A stretch of DNA of 64,000 nt from Diorhabda sublineata. Taxonomy: Eukaryota > Arthropoda > Insecta > Coleoptera > Chrysomelidae. The number at the start of each line of letters is the position of its first letter. The stretch's first letter is position 1. The DNA is taken from the NCBI RefSeq assembly GCF_026230105.1, contig NC_079484.1, positions 8,695,805-8,759,804 of the forward strand, written 5' to 3'. The notes beneath the pieces were generated by a model. That model did not search any database and had not been told where the DNA came from. It saw nothing but the letters and a program-made list of their open reading frames with translations. Made by a program: the position numbers and the translations under genes. Below, piece after piece: positions 46,870-57,185 of this stretch.

Positions 46870-47300
46870 ATTGATGTAGAGGACTTCCAGTTCATAATAG
46901 CACTGTTGGCGGTCAAGGGACCGTTGAGCACATAGGCCTTCAGATAGGCTCACTTGACCTTACCAAAAGCCGATGTTCTTTAAGGAGTCGATCAGGAGCT
47001 TTGGCTTGAACCTTTTGATGTAATTAGGCAAGCTGTGAGGCTTGCACAAGTATTTTAACTGTGCTCATGTGAGTGCAGACTACTCACAGATGAAGTAATC
47101 TGCAGTTTCATCCTTTTCCATGCACTAGCAACACACCGGATCGTCCGTGATGCTTATGGTGAGGAGGTGGCGTCTTAGAGAGCCATCCGTGTTCGGTTAT
47201 TTGCCAGATTATTTAATTGGAGCAGTTTTTTTATGTTAGAGGCACAATCTATGTGTGTCTTCGTTTGTCTCATACCAGGTATCTCTATCCATGTCTGCCG
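46870..47300 (-). pseudogene. LINE ORF2 C-terminal relic (zinc knuckle)
   Basis: Minus strand: DGSLRRHLLTISITDDPVCC, a stop, CMEKDETADYFICE (47165-47075), then AQLKYLCKPHSLPNYIKRFK and LLIDSLKNIGFW (about 47050-46970). The CxxC...H/Y...C knuckle after RRHL...ITDDP is the C-terminal signature of R1/Jockey-type ORF2; the His position reads Tyr here. It is more decayed than the comparable fragment at 27010-27420 and from a different lineage (ITDDPVC versus ADNAACRFC). Confidence 0.7.
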
Positions 47301-47989
47301 AGTCCGCCTTGCAAGCTAACCGTTGAGAATTTGTTGATTCGAAATTGAATGGGGAGGCGAGAAAACCTTGATATTTCTATAACTGTTATAATAAAACTTG
47401 GCAGTCCTTTAGTAATTTAATTTTGGTGTTCAATGAGCCTTTTGATATGATGCCAATGTCTTTGAATTTAAAAAATCTTCCAATAACTTATTCATGCTTC
47501 TTTCTCTCATATCTCTTTTTATATAATTGGTATTCGAAGTATTTTATAATTAACTAAGCTAAGGAAGTTGGAAAACAAATAAAATTTGGGAGTTGCGACT
47601 AGCGCTAGGAAAGCGTACACACTGCTGATAATGTAGCGCTAGACAAATATGTCAAAAGTGACTAGAAGCGAGTAAACTGTTGATGTTCTAGTTTACACGG
47701 AGCTAATTTAGAAGCAATAATCAATTAGACCACGTCTACCAGTACTCGTTGGTCTGTGGGCTTTTTAGTTAGTTGGGAATAGTCGTTTTCTTACGATAAG
47801 GAATTAGTTTCATCATTTGCCTCATTCTCCAAAGGAATAATTTTTGGTTCTAATGTTTTCTCTATTAATTTATCATGTTTCCAGAGTTTCTTTACCTCTG
47901 ATTTATCATGTTATACTAGGGCTCATCTTTTGGGCCATAAAAAAATTTAAAATAAACTATAGAGGAATACTTGAAAGAAATCTAATATT
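47301..47989. other. AT-rich DNA, no recognised gene
   Basis: A patch at 47590-47770 is slightly less AT-rich, with a GACTAGCGCTAGG palindrome and a GTAGCGCTAGAC copy 40 bp later. No gene. Confidence 0.4.
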
Positions 47990-48192
47990 TGTATATGTCG
48001 TAGGTCAATAGACTAGTTGGTATTTTAACTAATATCCCAGGACAATAGGCAGTTGGCTGATGACGCGCAACGCATGCCTATTCTCCCGGAGTATTAGCTA
48101 AATGCCGGACAATAGATTATTCGTCGAAAAATGACCGAGCGTTTGTCTATTCTCCTGGGACTTGAGCTAAAATTCGGATAATAAAATATCTT

Positions 48193-48500
48193 TTGAAAAA
48201 GGCAAAATTGTTTAATAGTCAGAAAGGTAATCGCGGGATATGGGATAAAGAACAGTTAGACAAAGTAAAGCGAATTTCACTCGCTGGTCTTCCAAACAGA
48301 GAAGTTGGACCCAAAGCTTACAACTCTTACTATCAATATGTGAATAGCTGTGAACTATTGCAAATCGAAAATGAATGTCATGTAGACGTTAAAAGAAAAA
48401 AAAACAAACAGATGCTGTTATTTACTGTGTACCTATAGAAGATTATTATGAGAAAATTTTAGAAACTCATGCTCATATTGATTAGGTTAGGTTAGGTTAG
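48193..48500 (+). pseudogene. Integrase-type upstream domain fragment inside the long-TIR element
   Basis: The open frame 48193-48438 begins KKAKLFNSQKGN and ends in a Lys-rich stretch. After a frame change the sequence continues as VPIEDYYEKILETHAHID (about 48425-48481), resembling the segment that precedes the HHCC zinc-binding domain of retroviral-type integrases found in Ginger-like transposons and KRBA2-like proteins (consensus: ...EEYFDILLETH-x-x-x-GHGG). The match stops exactly where a TTAGG tract begins (48482), and no zinc-binding or DDE domain follows. The start codon is unclear: the first codon is TTG. Confidence 0.4.
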
Positions 48501-48501
48501 G
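48482..48501 (+). repeat. TTAGG tract, four units
   Basis: Four perfect TTAGG units followed by T. TTAGG is the telomeric repeat of most insects. It sits inside the spacer of the long-TIR element and interrupts the integrase-like coding segment. Confidence 0.95.
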
Positions 48502-48846
48502 TAAACAACAAATCGGTGTTCTTGTTTTCAAAATAAAATAAAATGTAAATGACAATGTCACCAAGCCTCCACGTGTTGTAATAAATGATTGATTGACATG
48601 CAAAAAATAAATGAATACGACTTCTTTTATCCTATTTTTTTATCTTATTCTGTAAACCCAATAGTCTGTTATGCGAAGTCCCAGGAGAATAGACAAACGC
48701 TCGGTCATTTTTCGACGAATAATCTATTGTCCGGCATTTAGCAAATACTCCGGGAGAATATGCGTGGCGCCCCATCAGCCAACTGCCTATTTTCCTGGGA
48801 TATTAGCTAAAATCCCAACTTGTCTATTGACCTACGATATATATAC

Positions 48847-50231
48847 AAAATTAACTTCGTAGTGCCAGTGTTGTGTTTATGAAAACCTTAAATAATAAAT
48901 ATCAACTTTTCTAGTTACCGATATATACGAATGAGCAGCCAGTCTCTTTTTTAAAATAAATTTTAAAAATAGTTCGACCAGTGCAGCGAAATTTTCCTTA
49001 AAAATAACATTTTGAATTTTATTAAACAAATAATGAACTGTTCGGTGTGTTTTATCTTGTGATGGACATATTTATAAGGACAAATTATTCATGTCGAATG
49101 TGAAAAGAATGACGAAGAATAAACAGCATACGTTTCCGTTGGGTAGGAGTTTCGCAACGCTCAGTAAGAAATTCAAGAACAAGGAAAAACTCAAAAGGTA
49201 TCTATTTCAAATTTATTATGTAATAGTGCGTGTCAAGTTCGCCTTTTTCGAGAAATGTATATATGATATTTAATATGAAGACTATGCGTAAAAATATTTT
49301 GTTTTATTTGAAATTTCTGTCATTGATTCACATTTCTCTCAAATACTTATAAATGTACTGTCCTGTGATAAAATATAAACAAACGTATATGTTTGTAACT
49401 GACTTTACGGCCTGGATTCTGCCTTACTTCGAGTGATCATATTTAATTAAAACACACATGTCAAAGACTGATGTCAAGCAATAATTTCATCTAAATATCC
49501 AATTATCCTGATTATATTCACCAATCAATATTCATAAATTTATTTCTGTATCTATAGCTAGAGAGTAAGTGGGTGAACTATGTAAGCGCTCAGTCCCAGA
49601 TTTACAAAATCGAGATGCAACCATTAACAAGTCTGCACATATTGAGTTTAAAGTAGCAAATTGAACTGAAAATAGAATAGAATAAAATAAAATTGGAAAA
49701 CACTGAGAAACACGTTTTTGAACATTTTGAAATCGATGAATTTAATATTCCTTTTTAGAAGAAAAAACAATACATAAATATTCGAAAGCTCGGAAATATA
49801 TTAGAGTTAGTACGCTTTGGTGTTTAATTTTGCCACAATCCCACTACGAAAACTCTTGATTGAAACTATAGTACTAAAAATACGATAATTATAAATGAGG
49901 AGCTATTGAAATGCTTATAAATTGCTCAGAAATTACAATTGTTAGAACATTTGGTTTAAAAAAGTAACCGTAACATATATTTAAAACAATTTCGTAGATA
50001 TATTATTAAAAATTACATTCATGTGTCTATTGATGATCAAAAAGTATCGATTTCGTAAGTTTCCTTCTAATAATGCCCCCGAATTTTTCTGTGTAGTTAT
50101 TACACAAATTGAAAATTCTCATTTTATTCTTCCATTTTCCATCTCTATGGGTTTGTTTTAGTAACAGAGATTTTTGGGAGTCAAGCAATTTTTAATTACG
50201 AAAGTTAGTTAAAAAATTTTTAATTTACGAG
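48847..50231. other. AT-rich DNA, one weak exon candidate
   Basis: At 49091-49197 (+) a basic frame (MSNVKRMTKNKQHTFPLGRS start) ends near a donor-like AAAAG/GTATCT. It could be a first exon, but chance is more likely. The rest shows nothing recognisable. Confidence 0.3.
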
Positions 50232-50233
50232 TA

Positions 50234-51457
50234 CAGGGTCCTTCACGATGAACTGAATCGATATGTATTTGGGAAAGTATTGCGACTAAAAAATTTGCTT
50301 GCATGGGTTTTCCGAAATGCTCGTTTCAGCTAAAATAATTTTAGTTTTCTGAAACATCCGGTTATACCGGAAATGGACCCAAACTTCGTTATTTCAAAGG
50401 GAATGGTGTGGTTTTTATTAAATTTTTGGAATCTACGGAAAATTTCAATACAACTTTATATAAGGCATCTTATGCCGTGAGTCAGGTCTAATATTTTTGA
50501 GATTTAGACAAATAACACCTACAGCTTTCAAAATCTGTGAAAACCTTGACAAAAACCTATATAGTGTGCTCAGAAAATGGTGCCGAATTTCGCTATCTAA
50601 AAACTTAATTTTTACAAACGGCAACCCCCATTTTTCTCTTTACCATTGGATTCTACGCTTCAAATTAAGGAGATTTCGTTAGTAAATTCATATATCTCAA
50701 ATTAACGGTTTTTGTAGAAACTTGAAATATTCATGGTTTTTAATTGTCGGTTGTCTGGAGGGAACAAAAAAAAGCTAACCCAACATATCAACAAACAAAA
50801 GAAGACTGTCAGTAAAGAGGTCGGAATGCATTTCCAACTCTTTCACCGCCAGAAATTAGAAACGCCACTCAGCACGGGTTTTTTTCATCTCCTCTTAGTG
50901 TAGTGCTTTTAAAGATTTTTAATTGACTAAAGTATTTTAATTTTTGATACTTTAACTTTTGTTTTTTGTTGTTCGCCATCGGCAGGACAGGCCTAACTTA
51001 ACCTAACCTAACCTTTTAAATAGCGAAATTCAGACCATTTTAAAATCACCCTATATTTATTTTTGTCAAGGTTTTCACTGATTTTGAAAGCTATAAGTGT
51101 TAATTGTCCAAATCTCAAAAATATTACACGTGACTCACTTAAACTTAGAAATATATTTTTTTAGTGGAGGGCTGCATGTGCCCCAAAAATTTCGAAAATG
51201 TGAAATAATTAAAAAATGGTGGACTTTATGCATACGATGCCTCATATAAAGTTATATTGAAATTGAATACAAACCATTGCATTCCATTTAAAATAACGAA
51301 GTTTGGGTCCACTCCGGTATCAGCGGAAGTTTTAGAGAACTGAAACTATTTTAGCTGAAACGAACATTTCGGAAAACCCATGTAAGCAAATTTCCAGAAC
51401 ACTAGTCGCAATACTTTCCCAAATACATATCGATGCAACTCGTCGTGAAGGACCCTG
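50234..51457. mobile_element. Foldback element with inverted arms of about 380-440 bp, TA-flanked
   Basis: Ends read CAGGGTCCTTCACGA (50234) and its mirror TCGTGAAGGACCCTG (ending 51457), each next to TA (50232-50233 and 51458-51459), as in Tc1/mariner-type insertions. The left arm (50234 to about 50610) and right arm (about 51017-51457) match over nearly their whole length with many point differences and a few indels, for example the mirrored GATATGTATTTGGGAAAGTA and GTCAAGGTTTTCAC blocks. The interior of about 400 bp has no transposase, but contains a CCTAA tract. Non-autonomous; the mobilising family is likely Tc1/mariner by its ends. Confidence 0.85.
50992..51013 (-). repeat. TTAGG tract (CCTAA on +), about 3-4 units
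   Basis: CCTAACTTAACCTAACCTAACC: four CCTAA-type units with one variant. It lies at the inner edge of the right arm, inside the foldback element. Confidence 0.9.
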
Positions 51458-51459
51458 TA

Positions 51460-52303
51460 TAGAGCGAAAAAACGTAAATTTTATATGAAAATAAATTGAA
51501 AAAAATAAATTTGAGGGTCCGGTGGATGAGTCTGGAGCAGTAGATGCAAGAAAATATCGACTGGGTAAAAAATTTGAAGAAATAAATATTGGATTTGTTT
51601 CGTAAATATAAACAATTCATTCGCTACTAATAATCAATATTATTCATAAACCATCATAGTGTCATTAAACATAGTTTAGATTTTGGTTTGAATACATTAT
51701 TATAGATTATTTGTGATAAATCAACGTTTAGTAATCAATCTTATTACTATTAGGATATTTGTTGAAATCAAGCTAACGACAATTTATATACATTTGATTT
51801 AGATCATTTTTTGATATTAAATTATTTGATTTTCGGCCCTACTCGATTTCATAAAATTCTCTCGGGTTGGTTGATCTTATCGAGAGTTTGTAACCATGAT
51901 TGAAGTACTACAATTCATTCAAGTTTAAATAATGGGATCATTTAAATTATTTAACAACACACAATAATCGTTTAAATGTTGAAAATCTTTTGCACTCGTA
52001 GCATGTTAATTTCTAGAATTCCACAAATGGTTGTTGAAAAATACCGTTCATGTAAATGTTTCATTCAACAGAATAATTGTTCTTGAACATAACAATCCGT
52101 AAGTATCATTTTAAATTCCTTCCGTATATTTCGCATTCAATTTCGTTTTAAGTATCTGAACGACAAAGAAAAAATTATGGTAATTTTGTTTCAATCTCAA
52201 TTCTTAACTTTTCACGTTGCGAAAGTCCTCTTTGCATTCGCGCTTTTGAATTTACCCCACAATTTTCTATTTTAAAGAGACTCATTCGTATTTCGTTTCT
52301 TTA
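51460..52303. other. AT-rich DNA, no recognised gene
   Basis: Nothing supportable. The minus-strand frame at 51402-51620 partly reads the end of the foldback element. Confidence 0.45.
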
Positions 52304-52305
52304 TA

Positions 52306-52925
52306 CGAGGACAATCCGATTAATACTAACCTCACAGCCCGATGACTAAGATTGGAAGCTATGTATGATGACTCTCTTCATTAGATGAGTACCATAATTG
52401 ACAAAAATACGCGATCTTGTAATAGTAGTCCACTGATTGAAGGTACGTGATTCAAATAACAACGTGGGACATATCCTGCATGAAATTTTGAGAATAATAT
52501 AGTTGTTCGTCCATTGGGTGCCGCATTTGATCACTTCGGACAACAAACACAATGTGAGATCACTACAAATCAGTGTTCGACAATATTTATGTACAATCGG
52601 AAGGAGTTTCTGCATCGTTTCGAAACAATAGAAAAAACCTGGATCCACTGGTACTCGCCAGACAGAAATTTGAGTCGAATGAGGAGGTCATGCCGCCACG
52701 GTGGCCTACTTTGAAGACCTCGAAGAAACATATTTTTCAAACTGACCAAAGAAGTTGGAACAACAAGTGTATCGAACTGAAAGGGAACTATATAAAAAAA
52801 TAACGCTACTTTTCCAAACTCCTTATTCTTTTGTTGTATATGTACACATTCCCAATTTCATACATAAATGAAATCATTGATATTGAGTCAAAAAGTAATT
52901 ATGAAACTTTTTCAACGACCTAACG
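52306..52925 (+). pseudogene. Internally deleted mariner element
   Basis: The left end CGAGGACAATCCGATTAATA (52306, after TA) is mariner-like. The plus strand encodes NRKEFLHRFETIEKTWIHWY (about 52588-52647; the D of the usual DETW is changed to K), then jumps directly to KFESNEEVM (about 52670) and NNKCIELKGNYIKK (to 52803), the normal mariner C-terminus. The second and third catalytic Asp regions are deleted. The reading frame 52573-52803 spans the C-terminal part. The right terminus may be the GAAACTTTTTCAACGACC block near 52905-52922, although it does not mirror the left end well. Confidence 0.7.
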
Positions 52926-53159
52926 TTTGAGTTATAACTTATATATTCTTAAATCATCAATTGTGCCTTGAGCAGACAACAATGTAGCAAAGCACGAAGA
53001 AGACCAACTGGGCATGCGAACGAGTGTCAACATAAACACATAAACAGATATCCATTTCTACAAAACAGACTATGCGCAAATTGCTAACGCATGATTTGAA
53101 GAGGAAAGTAGATTTGTCAACTATATCGCCGCAATTGAGTCTATTACCTTTCATACCGT

Positions 53160-53740
53160 CCACAATTAGTGCTACATATGGCTACGAACTACTGTCATCA
53201 CCTTTTGAGCTGAAAACAACAGCACTGGTAGGCAGAATAGAGTAATATCGTATTCAGTGATGAATAGCGATTCTTCAGGATAGCATAACACACTTGAGAA
53301 AGGTAAAACGTAGACATTATATTGGAGTTTCTATTAAGAGGCGTGTGCTTAAAATTATTAAAATAGTGATTTGAGCGGGAAGTTACGCTTATGATCACAA
53401 AAATATACCTACCAAGTCCTCTTTCAACAAGACAATGCACGTCTATCTTTCGAAGTATAAAATTTCTCAAAGAAACTCGCACGGAGCCAAATATGGAGAA
53501 TACGCTGAGTCTGGGGCAGCAACTCGACCAATTTGACCATAGCGATGAAAGAGCACTTTTCATTTCCGAATTGGGTCGTGTCTCTCCAATCCAGCGTTAA
53601 ATCGGTCCAATAATTGGGCAGAGTACATCTCTGTGACCCTTTAGTCCTTATCGAGGCAGTTGATGTAGATCACAGAAGAAAGTGGTCATCACCGTTTGAA
53701 CTGATTTAGAAAACAACAGCACTGGTAGGCAGATAGAGTA
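53160..53740 (+). pseudogene. Tc1-like transposase relic with internal partial duplication
   Basis: The plus strand contains VFSDESRFF-like remains (about 53252), then GSYAYD...IPTKSSFNKTMHV (about 53380-53440; a QDNARxH-type second-Asp block shifted in frame, FQQDNARLSxS in the next frame), leading to a tail at about 53600. A 60-bp piece (CATCACCTTTTGAGCTG ... GTAATATCGTATT, 53195-53256) occurs again at 53686-53742 with few differences (CATCACCGTTTGAACTG ... GTAATATTGTATT). The duplicated piece directly abuts the mariner fragment that follows. Confidence 0.55.
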
Positions 53741-53743
53741 ATA

Positions 53744-54250
53744 TTGTATTGCCATGGAGTAATCATGATTGATTTTTTGGATAAGGGTAGAACAATAACT
53801 GGAGATTACTATTCGACATTACTGACCACTCTAGGGGAGAAAATTAAAGAGAAAAGAGGCGGAAAGCTATCCAAAGGTGTTTTGCTTTTGAAGAACAACG
53901 CCTTTGCACATAATCCCATGTGGCCATGCAAAAAATTCGTGATTTAGGTTAGATTACTAGAACACACCCCTTATTCAACAGATTTGGCTCTGCCCGACTA
54001 TCATTTCTTTCCTCAACTAAAAAAAGTTTAAAAGGTAAATTTTCTTCCAACAAGGAGGCAGTAAAAGCTGTAGAGGTCTAACTTGCAGAGCAAAAAGAAA
54101 CATTTTTTTTAAAAGGTCTAGAGACGTTGCAGGTTCGCTGTAATAAATGTATCCAATTAAGAGTAGAATATGTTGAGTAATAAAATACTTTGACATTCTA
54201 ATTTTGTTTGGTTCTTTAGTAGGCTGAGATTTTTTCAATATATCCTCGTA
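53744..54250 (+). pseudogene. mariner transposase C-terminal half with 3' terminal repeat
   Basis: The frame 53744-53947 reads HGVIMIDFLDKGRTITGDYY then STLLTTLGEKIKEKRGGKLS and KGVLLLKNNAFAHNP. This is the mariner core just before and at the second Asp, which reads LKNNAFAH (Asp replaced by Asn, from usual QDNAPAH). The frame then shifts to HTPYSTDLALPDYHFFPQLK (third Asp region, 53965-54025) and a decayed tail. The element ends at 54250 with GATTTTTTCAATATATCCTCG next to TA, a mariner-type end. The 5' half is absent: the copy starts at a breakpoint against the duplicated Tc1 piece. Confidence 0.8.
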
Positions 54251-54254
54251 CTTA

Positions 54255-54480
54255 TCTTACGGCAGTATCGCAGCAGAAAGTTACGCTAATGATGACCAAA
54301 AAATACCTCCCAAGACCTCTTTCAACAATACAACGTAGGTCTTTCGAAATATCGAATTTGTCAGAGAAACTGGCGTAGCCTTTCCTATCACCAGATTTAA
54401 ATCCCATCGAACATCAGCAAAGGATATAATGACTACCTTTCACGCATGTCGATATAATTTAAGAAATTATGTTTAATCGG
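54255..54480 (+). pseudogene. Second Tc1-like fragment, paralogous to 53375-53470
   Basis: AGAAAGTTACGCTAATGATG (54278 onward) through CTCTTTCAACAATACAACG and TATCGAATTTGTCAGAGAAACT aligns with 53380-53470, but continues further, into RFKSHRTSAKDIM, a remnant of the SPDLNPIExxW third-acid block (about 54385-54430). The two Tc1-like copies therefore bracket the mariner fragment. Confidence 0.55.
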
Positions 54481-55672
54481 CTACTAATTAGATGGAAAAT
54501 TATCATTTTTCCTCTAGGTCTTTCATATAATCTACAAAGTTCCTTTTCTTCAGTGGCTGAATTTAAGAAACTCAGCCTTTGTTATCAAAATTCTGAAACA
54601 TATGCAAATATAATAATTACTGTTCTTTTATTTTGATTTTCTAATTTTAACAATATTCGTTGTAAATTTTGTTTTATTCCATTAATACCTATTTGTTCAA
54701 TGAAATTTTCTATACTAGATCATTGTCCTTCTACTTAAATGTCAAGTAATGTGTCAACACCATAATTTTATTGCAATTATCTACTAGATTGAAAGATATA
54801 TTATTGTTTTTATTTTTTGTTTCATTTTTCCATTAATTTCTAACAATTTCCGTCCATTATCATTCTCTAAGCCGCCTCTCAATATTAAGACAAAAAAAAA
54901 ACCAAAATTGAAAGAAAAACAACAAGCTGAAAAGCAGAGGTATGTTGAGATATATAGACGTCGAGTCTCAGTTTAATTAAAGTCGTGGTAGACGGATAAG
55001 CAGCGTCCGTAGTTTTATTAAAAAAATATTAATTATATCACAATACATTTTCTTTCCTTGGAATTCTATAGATAACACTCGTTTTTCATACAGTCAATTA
55101 GGTGCCATTGAAAAACCCTCTTAAAGAATTTTTACTAAGTTAGATCTAAAATTTACTTTTGTTCGCATAATTTAATTGTCCTCGCTAATCTCAAAGGTTC
55201 TTTACAATTTCCCAGTTTAATTGAACAAAATCTAATTTTATAAAGATCGAAATAGGTAAATATTTTATCCGTTTTAAAATGTAATTTTCATCCGGGAAGA
55301 GACCTGAAGTCAAGACGATTTAGCAATGAAACTTCTAAAAGGGCATAAGAAATAAGAAGTTGAGGAAGGAAATTTTTCATGTACGTAACTGCTGCTAATA
55401 AATCTACTATCGTAAATATGAGTGTATAAATACTAAATAGCATTTAAAAGCCGCCAAATTGTGGTATGTGATAGCAGATTTTAATCTCTTATAAAGCAAT
55501 AGTGAAGAAAAGTGGTAAGTTAAAACATAAATTTAACAAAAATTGTTTGGAAATAACACATCATAGTATATCAAACTGAAGCTCATTTTATACTACTTTT
55601 GTATTTACTCTCAGAATTATTCAGAAGATAAGTTATGATTGTGAACATTTGAAAAGCGGTGATTTCTACATT
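54481..55672. other. AT-rich DNA, no recognised gene
   Basis: Nothing supportable was found. Confidence 0.5.
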
Positions 55673-55861
55673 TTACAAAATATGTACGTTTGCAAGGTAG
55701 GCCTTCGTGACCGTGATAACTTCCTTATTCGATTGAAATTTCTTCCCGGCGAGTGACTTTCTCAAATTTGGAAATAATAAAACCAATACGGTGAATGGAG
55801 CAGTAGCTAGATCAATTTTACCATGACGATGCTCCTTAGGATTGCGCTTAAACAGCCTCAA
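55673..55861 (-). pseudogene. Internally deleted mariner transposase relic
   Basis: The frame begins LFKRNPKEH, matching the segment just before the first catalytic Asp. It passes through an unrelated-looking 15-20 residue joint (KIDLATAPFTVLVL) and resumes at LFPNLRKSLAGKKF and QSNKEVITVTKAYLA, the mariner C-terminus. As in the copies at 52306 and 37880, the catalytic middle has been lost. Confidence 0.7.
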
Positions 55862-55884
55862 ACACTATTCTGAATTGGTCGGTC

Positions 55885-57185
55885 TTAGGCCTCTTTTTTG
55901 CACGCGTTTTTTATCGCTGGTCGCGGGGAGACAAGAAACGCGGCGTTATTTTATAAAACAATATCCAAGCGTTTCTTGTCGCGTGCCGCCCTCAAAGTTG
56001 ATCAGTTTCAACTGGTACAAGTGGGCCACACAACGGCAGTGATCCGTTTTTACTTATTTGATATTTCAAAATTTTATTGAAAAAAGACGCCAGAGACGTT
56101 GGGATGTGCATCCAAATAATAGTGCAAGACTTCTCAGAGGCGCATATTAAGCAGAATTGACTCGACAGGTAGAAATTCTTCAATAATTACCTTATGTTGA
56201 TAGGCTCATTTGATGTAGAATGTGATGTTTATGCAGGCATTGGCGTATTGAAACTTTTATAAGGAAAATTGGCCATAACTGGATATTGCTGTGCCTGTTG
56301 GTAAGCGGGAGTAAAATTTGGAAAATTAGGTGTATCTTGGTTTGGTTTTCTGTTTGTGTAGTCAGTTAATAATTGCATTATATCTATTCGGAAATTCAAT
56401 TTTTCATTGGGAGCGAGTGTATCTAAACTCGTTTGTAATGATGTAAAGAAGGCCAAGTCAACGGTTTCTTTTGGTTGGTTTTGTATCATTGGTGATGGGT
56501 GCTTGATCTGGGAGTCCTTATAATTTATTAATTCACTTTCCAAAGCAGATTTATTTCTTCTAAACTGAGTACTTCTACTAGGAGTAACTTGGGTTGGGGA
56601 TTTCCCCTTGACATCTACTAATTGTCTATCTTGCGTATTATCATAGATCGAGATCATCTTGACTCTCTCTAATGTGTTTGGTAGTTTCTATCTGACAAGA
56701 ATCAGTCACCTTAAAAACTGTCTTCAGATTTTTGTGACTTCTGGCGTGTATGACGGACAAAAGCGTCTCTCAAATTTTTACACTAAAGTTGAACTGCTTT
56801 ACCTATAAAAATAAAAAAAAAACTAATTTATTTTAAAAAAATTAGCTTCAATTGGAATCTCATTACCGCATTTTATATTAATGAACCAAAATGTCCAGAT
56901 TTTCCATAGTACTTCCTCACACATCAACACAACTCTGCAAACTGACTGTTCAAAATGACAACGACAAACGATAATAAACGCGCTGCATAAAAGCAACAAT
57001 TGAAATCAATGTACTTTTGAAACGCCTGTCGCGACAGGATTTCAGAACGCCGTGACACAGGTGGCGAGCAGCTGATTGACGTCGACGCATAAAAGCGCGC
57101 ATTTTACAACGTGCTTTTAGAAAACGTCGCGTTTTTTTTCGCCCTGCTACCAGCGACAAAAGACGCGTGCATAAAAGACTGTTGA
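55885..57185 (-). mobile_element. PIF/Harbinger-like element with GC-rich inverted ends and a BESS-domain gene
   Basis: The left part (55885-55945, TTAGGCCTCTTTTTTGCACG then CGTTTTTTATCGCTGG ... ACGCGGCG) is mirrored at 57121-57185 (CGTCGCG ... CCAGCGACAAAAGACGCG, TGCATAAAAG). This gives inverted ends of about 55-60 bp at perhaps 75 percent identity. Both ends read LCTR(L/F)LSLVAGR when translated, which is why open frames appear there on opposite strands. Between them the minus strand carries the 142-codon BESS-domain ORF. Harbinger elements typically carry such a MADF/BESS protein plus a DDE transposase; the transposase is missing. The target duplication could not be settled (TTA at the left edge only). 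Confidence 0.6.
56229..56657 (-). CDS. BESS-domain protein (Harbinger MADF/BESS partner), C-terminal part
   Basis: At 142 codons with an ATG start this is the longest open frame in the window. Residues about 65-105 form a BESS motif: DLAFFTSLQTSLDTLAPNE followed by KLNFRIDIMQLL. BESS domains mediate protein-protein contacts and usually follow an N-terminal MADF (Myb/SANT-like) DNA-binding domain. Here the N-terminal part is only a Ser/Thr/Lys-rich linker, so the MADF domain would have to come from an upstream exon that I cannot find. The C-terminal tail is Pro/Gln/Tyr-rich. The protein is flanked by inverted ends, so it is probably element-borne. A domesticated gene is possible because it is the only undamaged frame nearby. 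Confidence 0.6.
   Translation of the reverse strand: MISIYDNTQDRQLVDVKGKSPTQVTPSRSTQFRRNKSALESELINYKDSQIKHPSPMIQNQPKETVDLAFFTSLQTSLDTLAPNEKLNFRIDIMQLLTDYTNRKPNQDTPNFPNFTPAYQQAQQYPVMANFPYKSFNTPMPA

Larger units (their letters stand above)
47990..48846 (+). mobile_element. DNA transposon-like element with long (about 170-bp) terminal inverted repeats
   Basis: The sequence from 47990 to about 48160 (TGTATATGTCGTAGGTCAA ... CCTGGGACTT) is repeated in inverted orientation at about 48683-48846, at roughly 85-90 percent identity by eye. The ends read TGTATAT...ATATACA. The 520-bp interior carries a small basic ORF (48193-48438), a short HAHID-like continuation, and four TTAGG units. Exact target duplications were not evident (flanks TATT and AAAT). 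The combination of TGT ends and an integrase-like zinc-region ORF suggests a Ginger-type or similar element, but the family is uncertain. Confidence 0.7.

Noticed and set aside
48482..48501. TTAGG tract as evidence of a chromosome end
   Set aside because: Only four units, embedded within a transposon-like element with unique sequence on both sides; true telomeres would be long arrays.
55842..56080. Plus-strand ORFs containing CTRFLSLVAGR as genes
   Set aside because: The same peptide appears on the opposite strand at 57237-56950 because both are translations of the inverted ends of one element.
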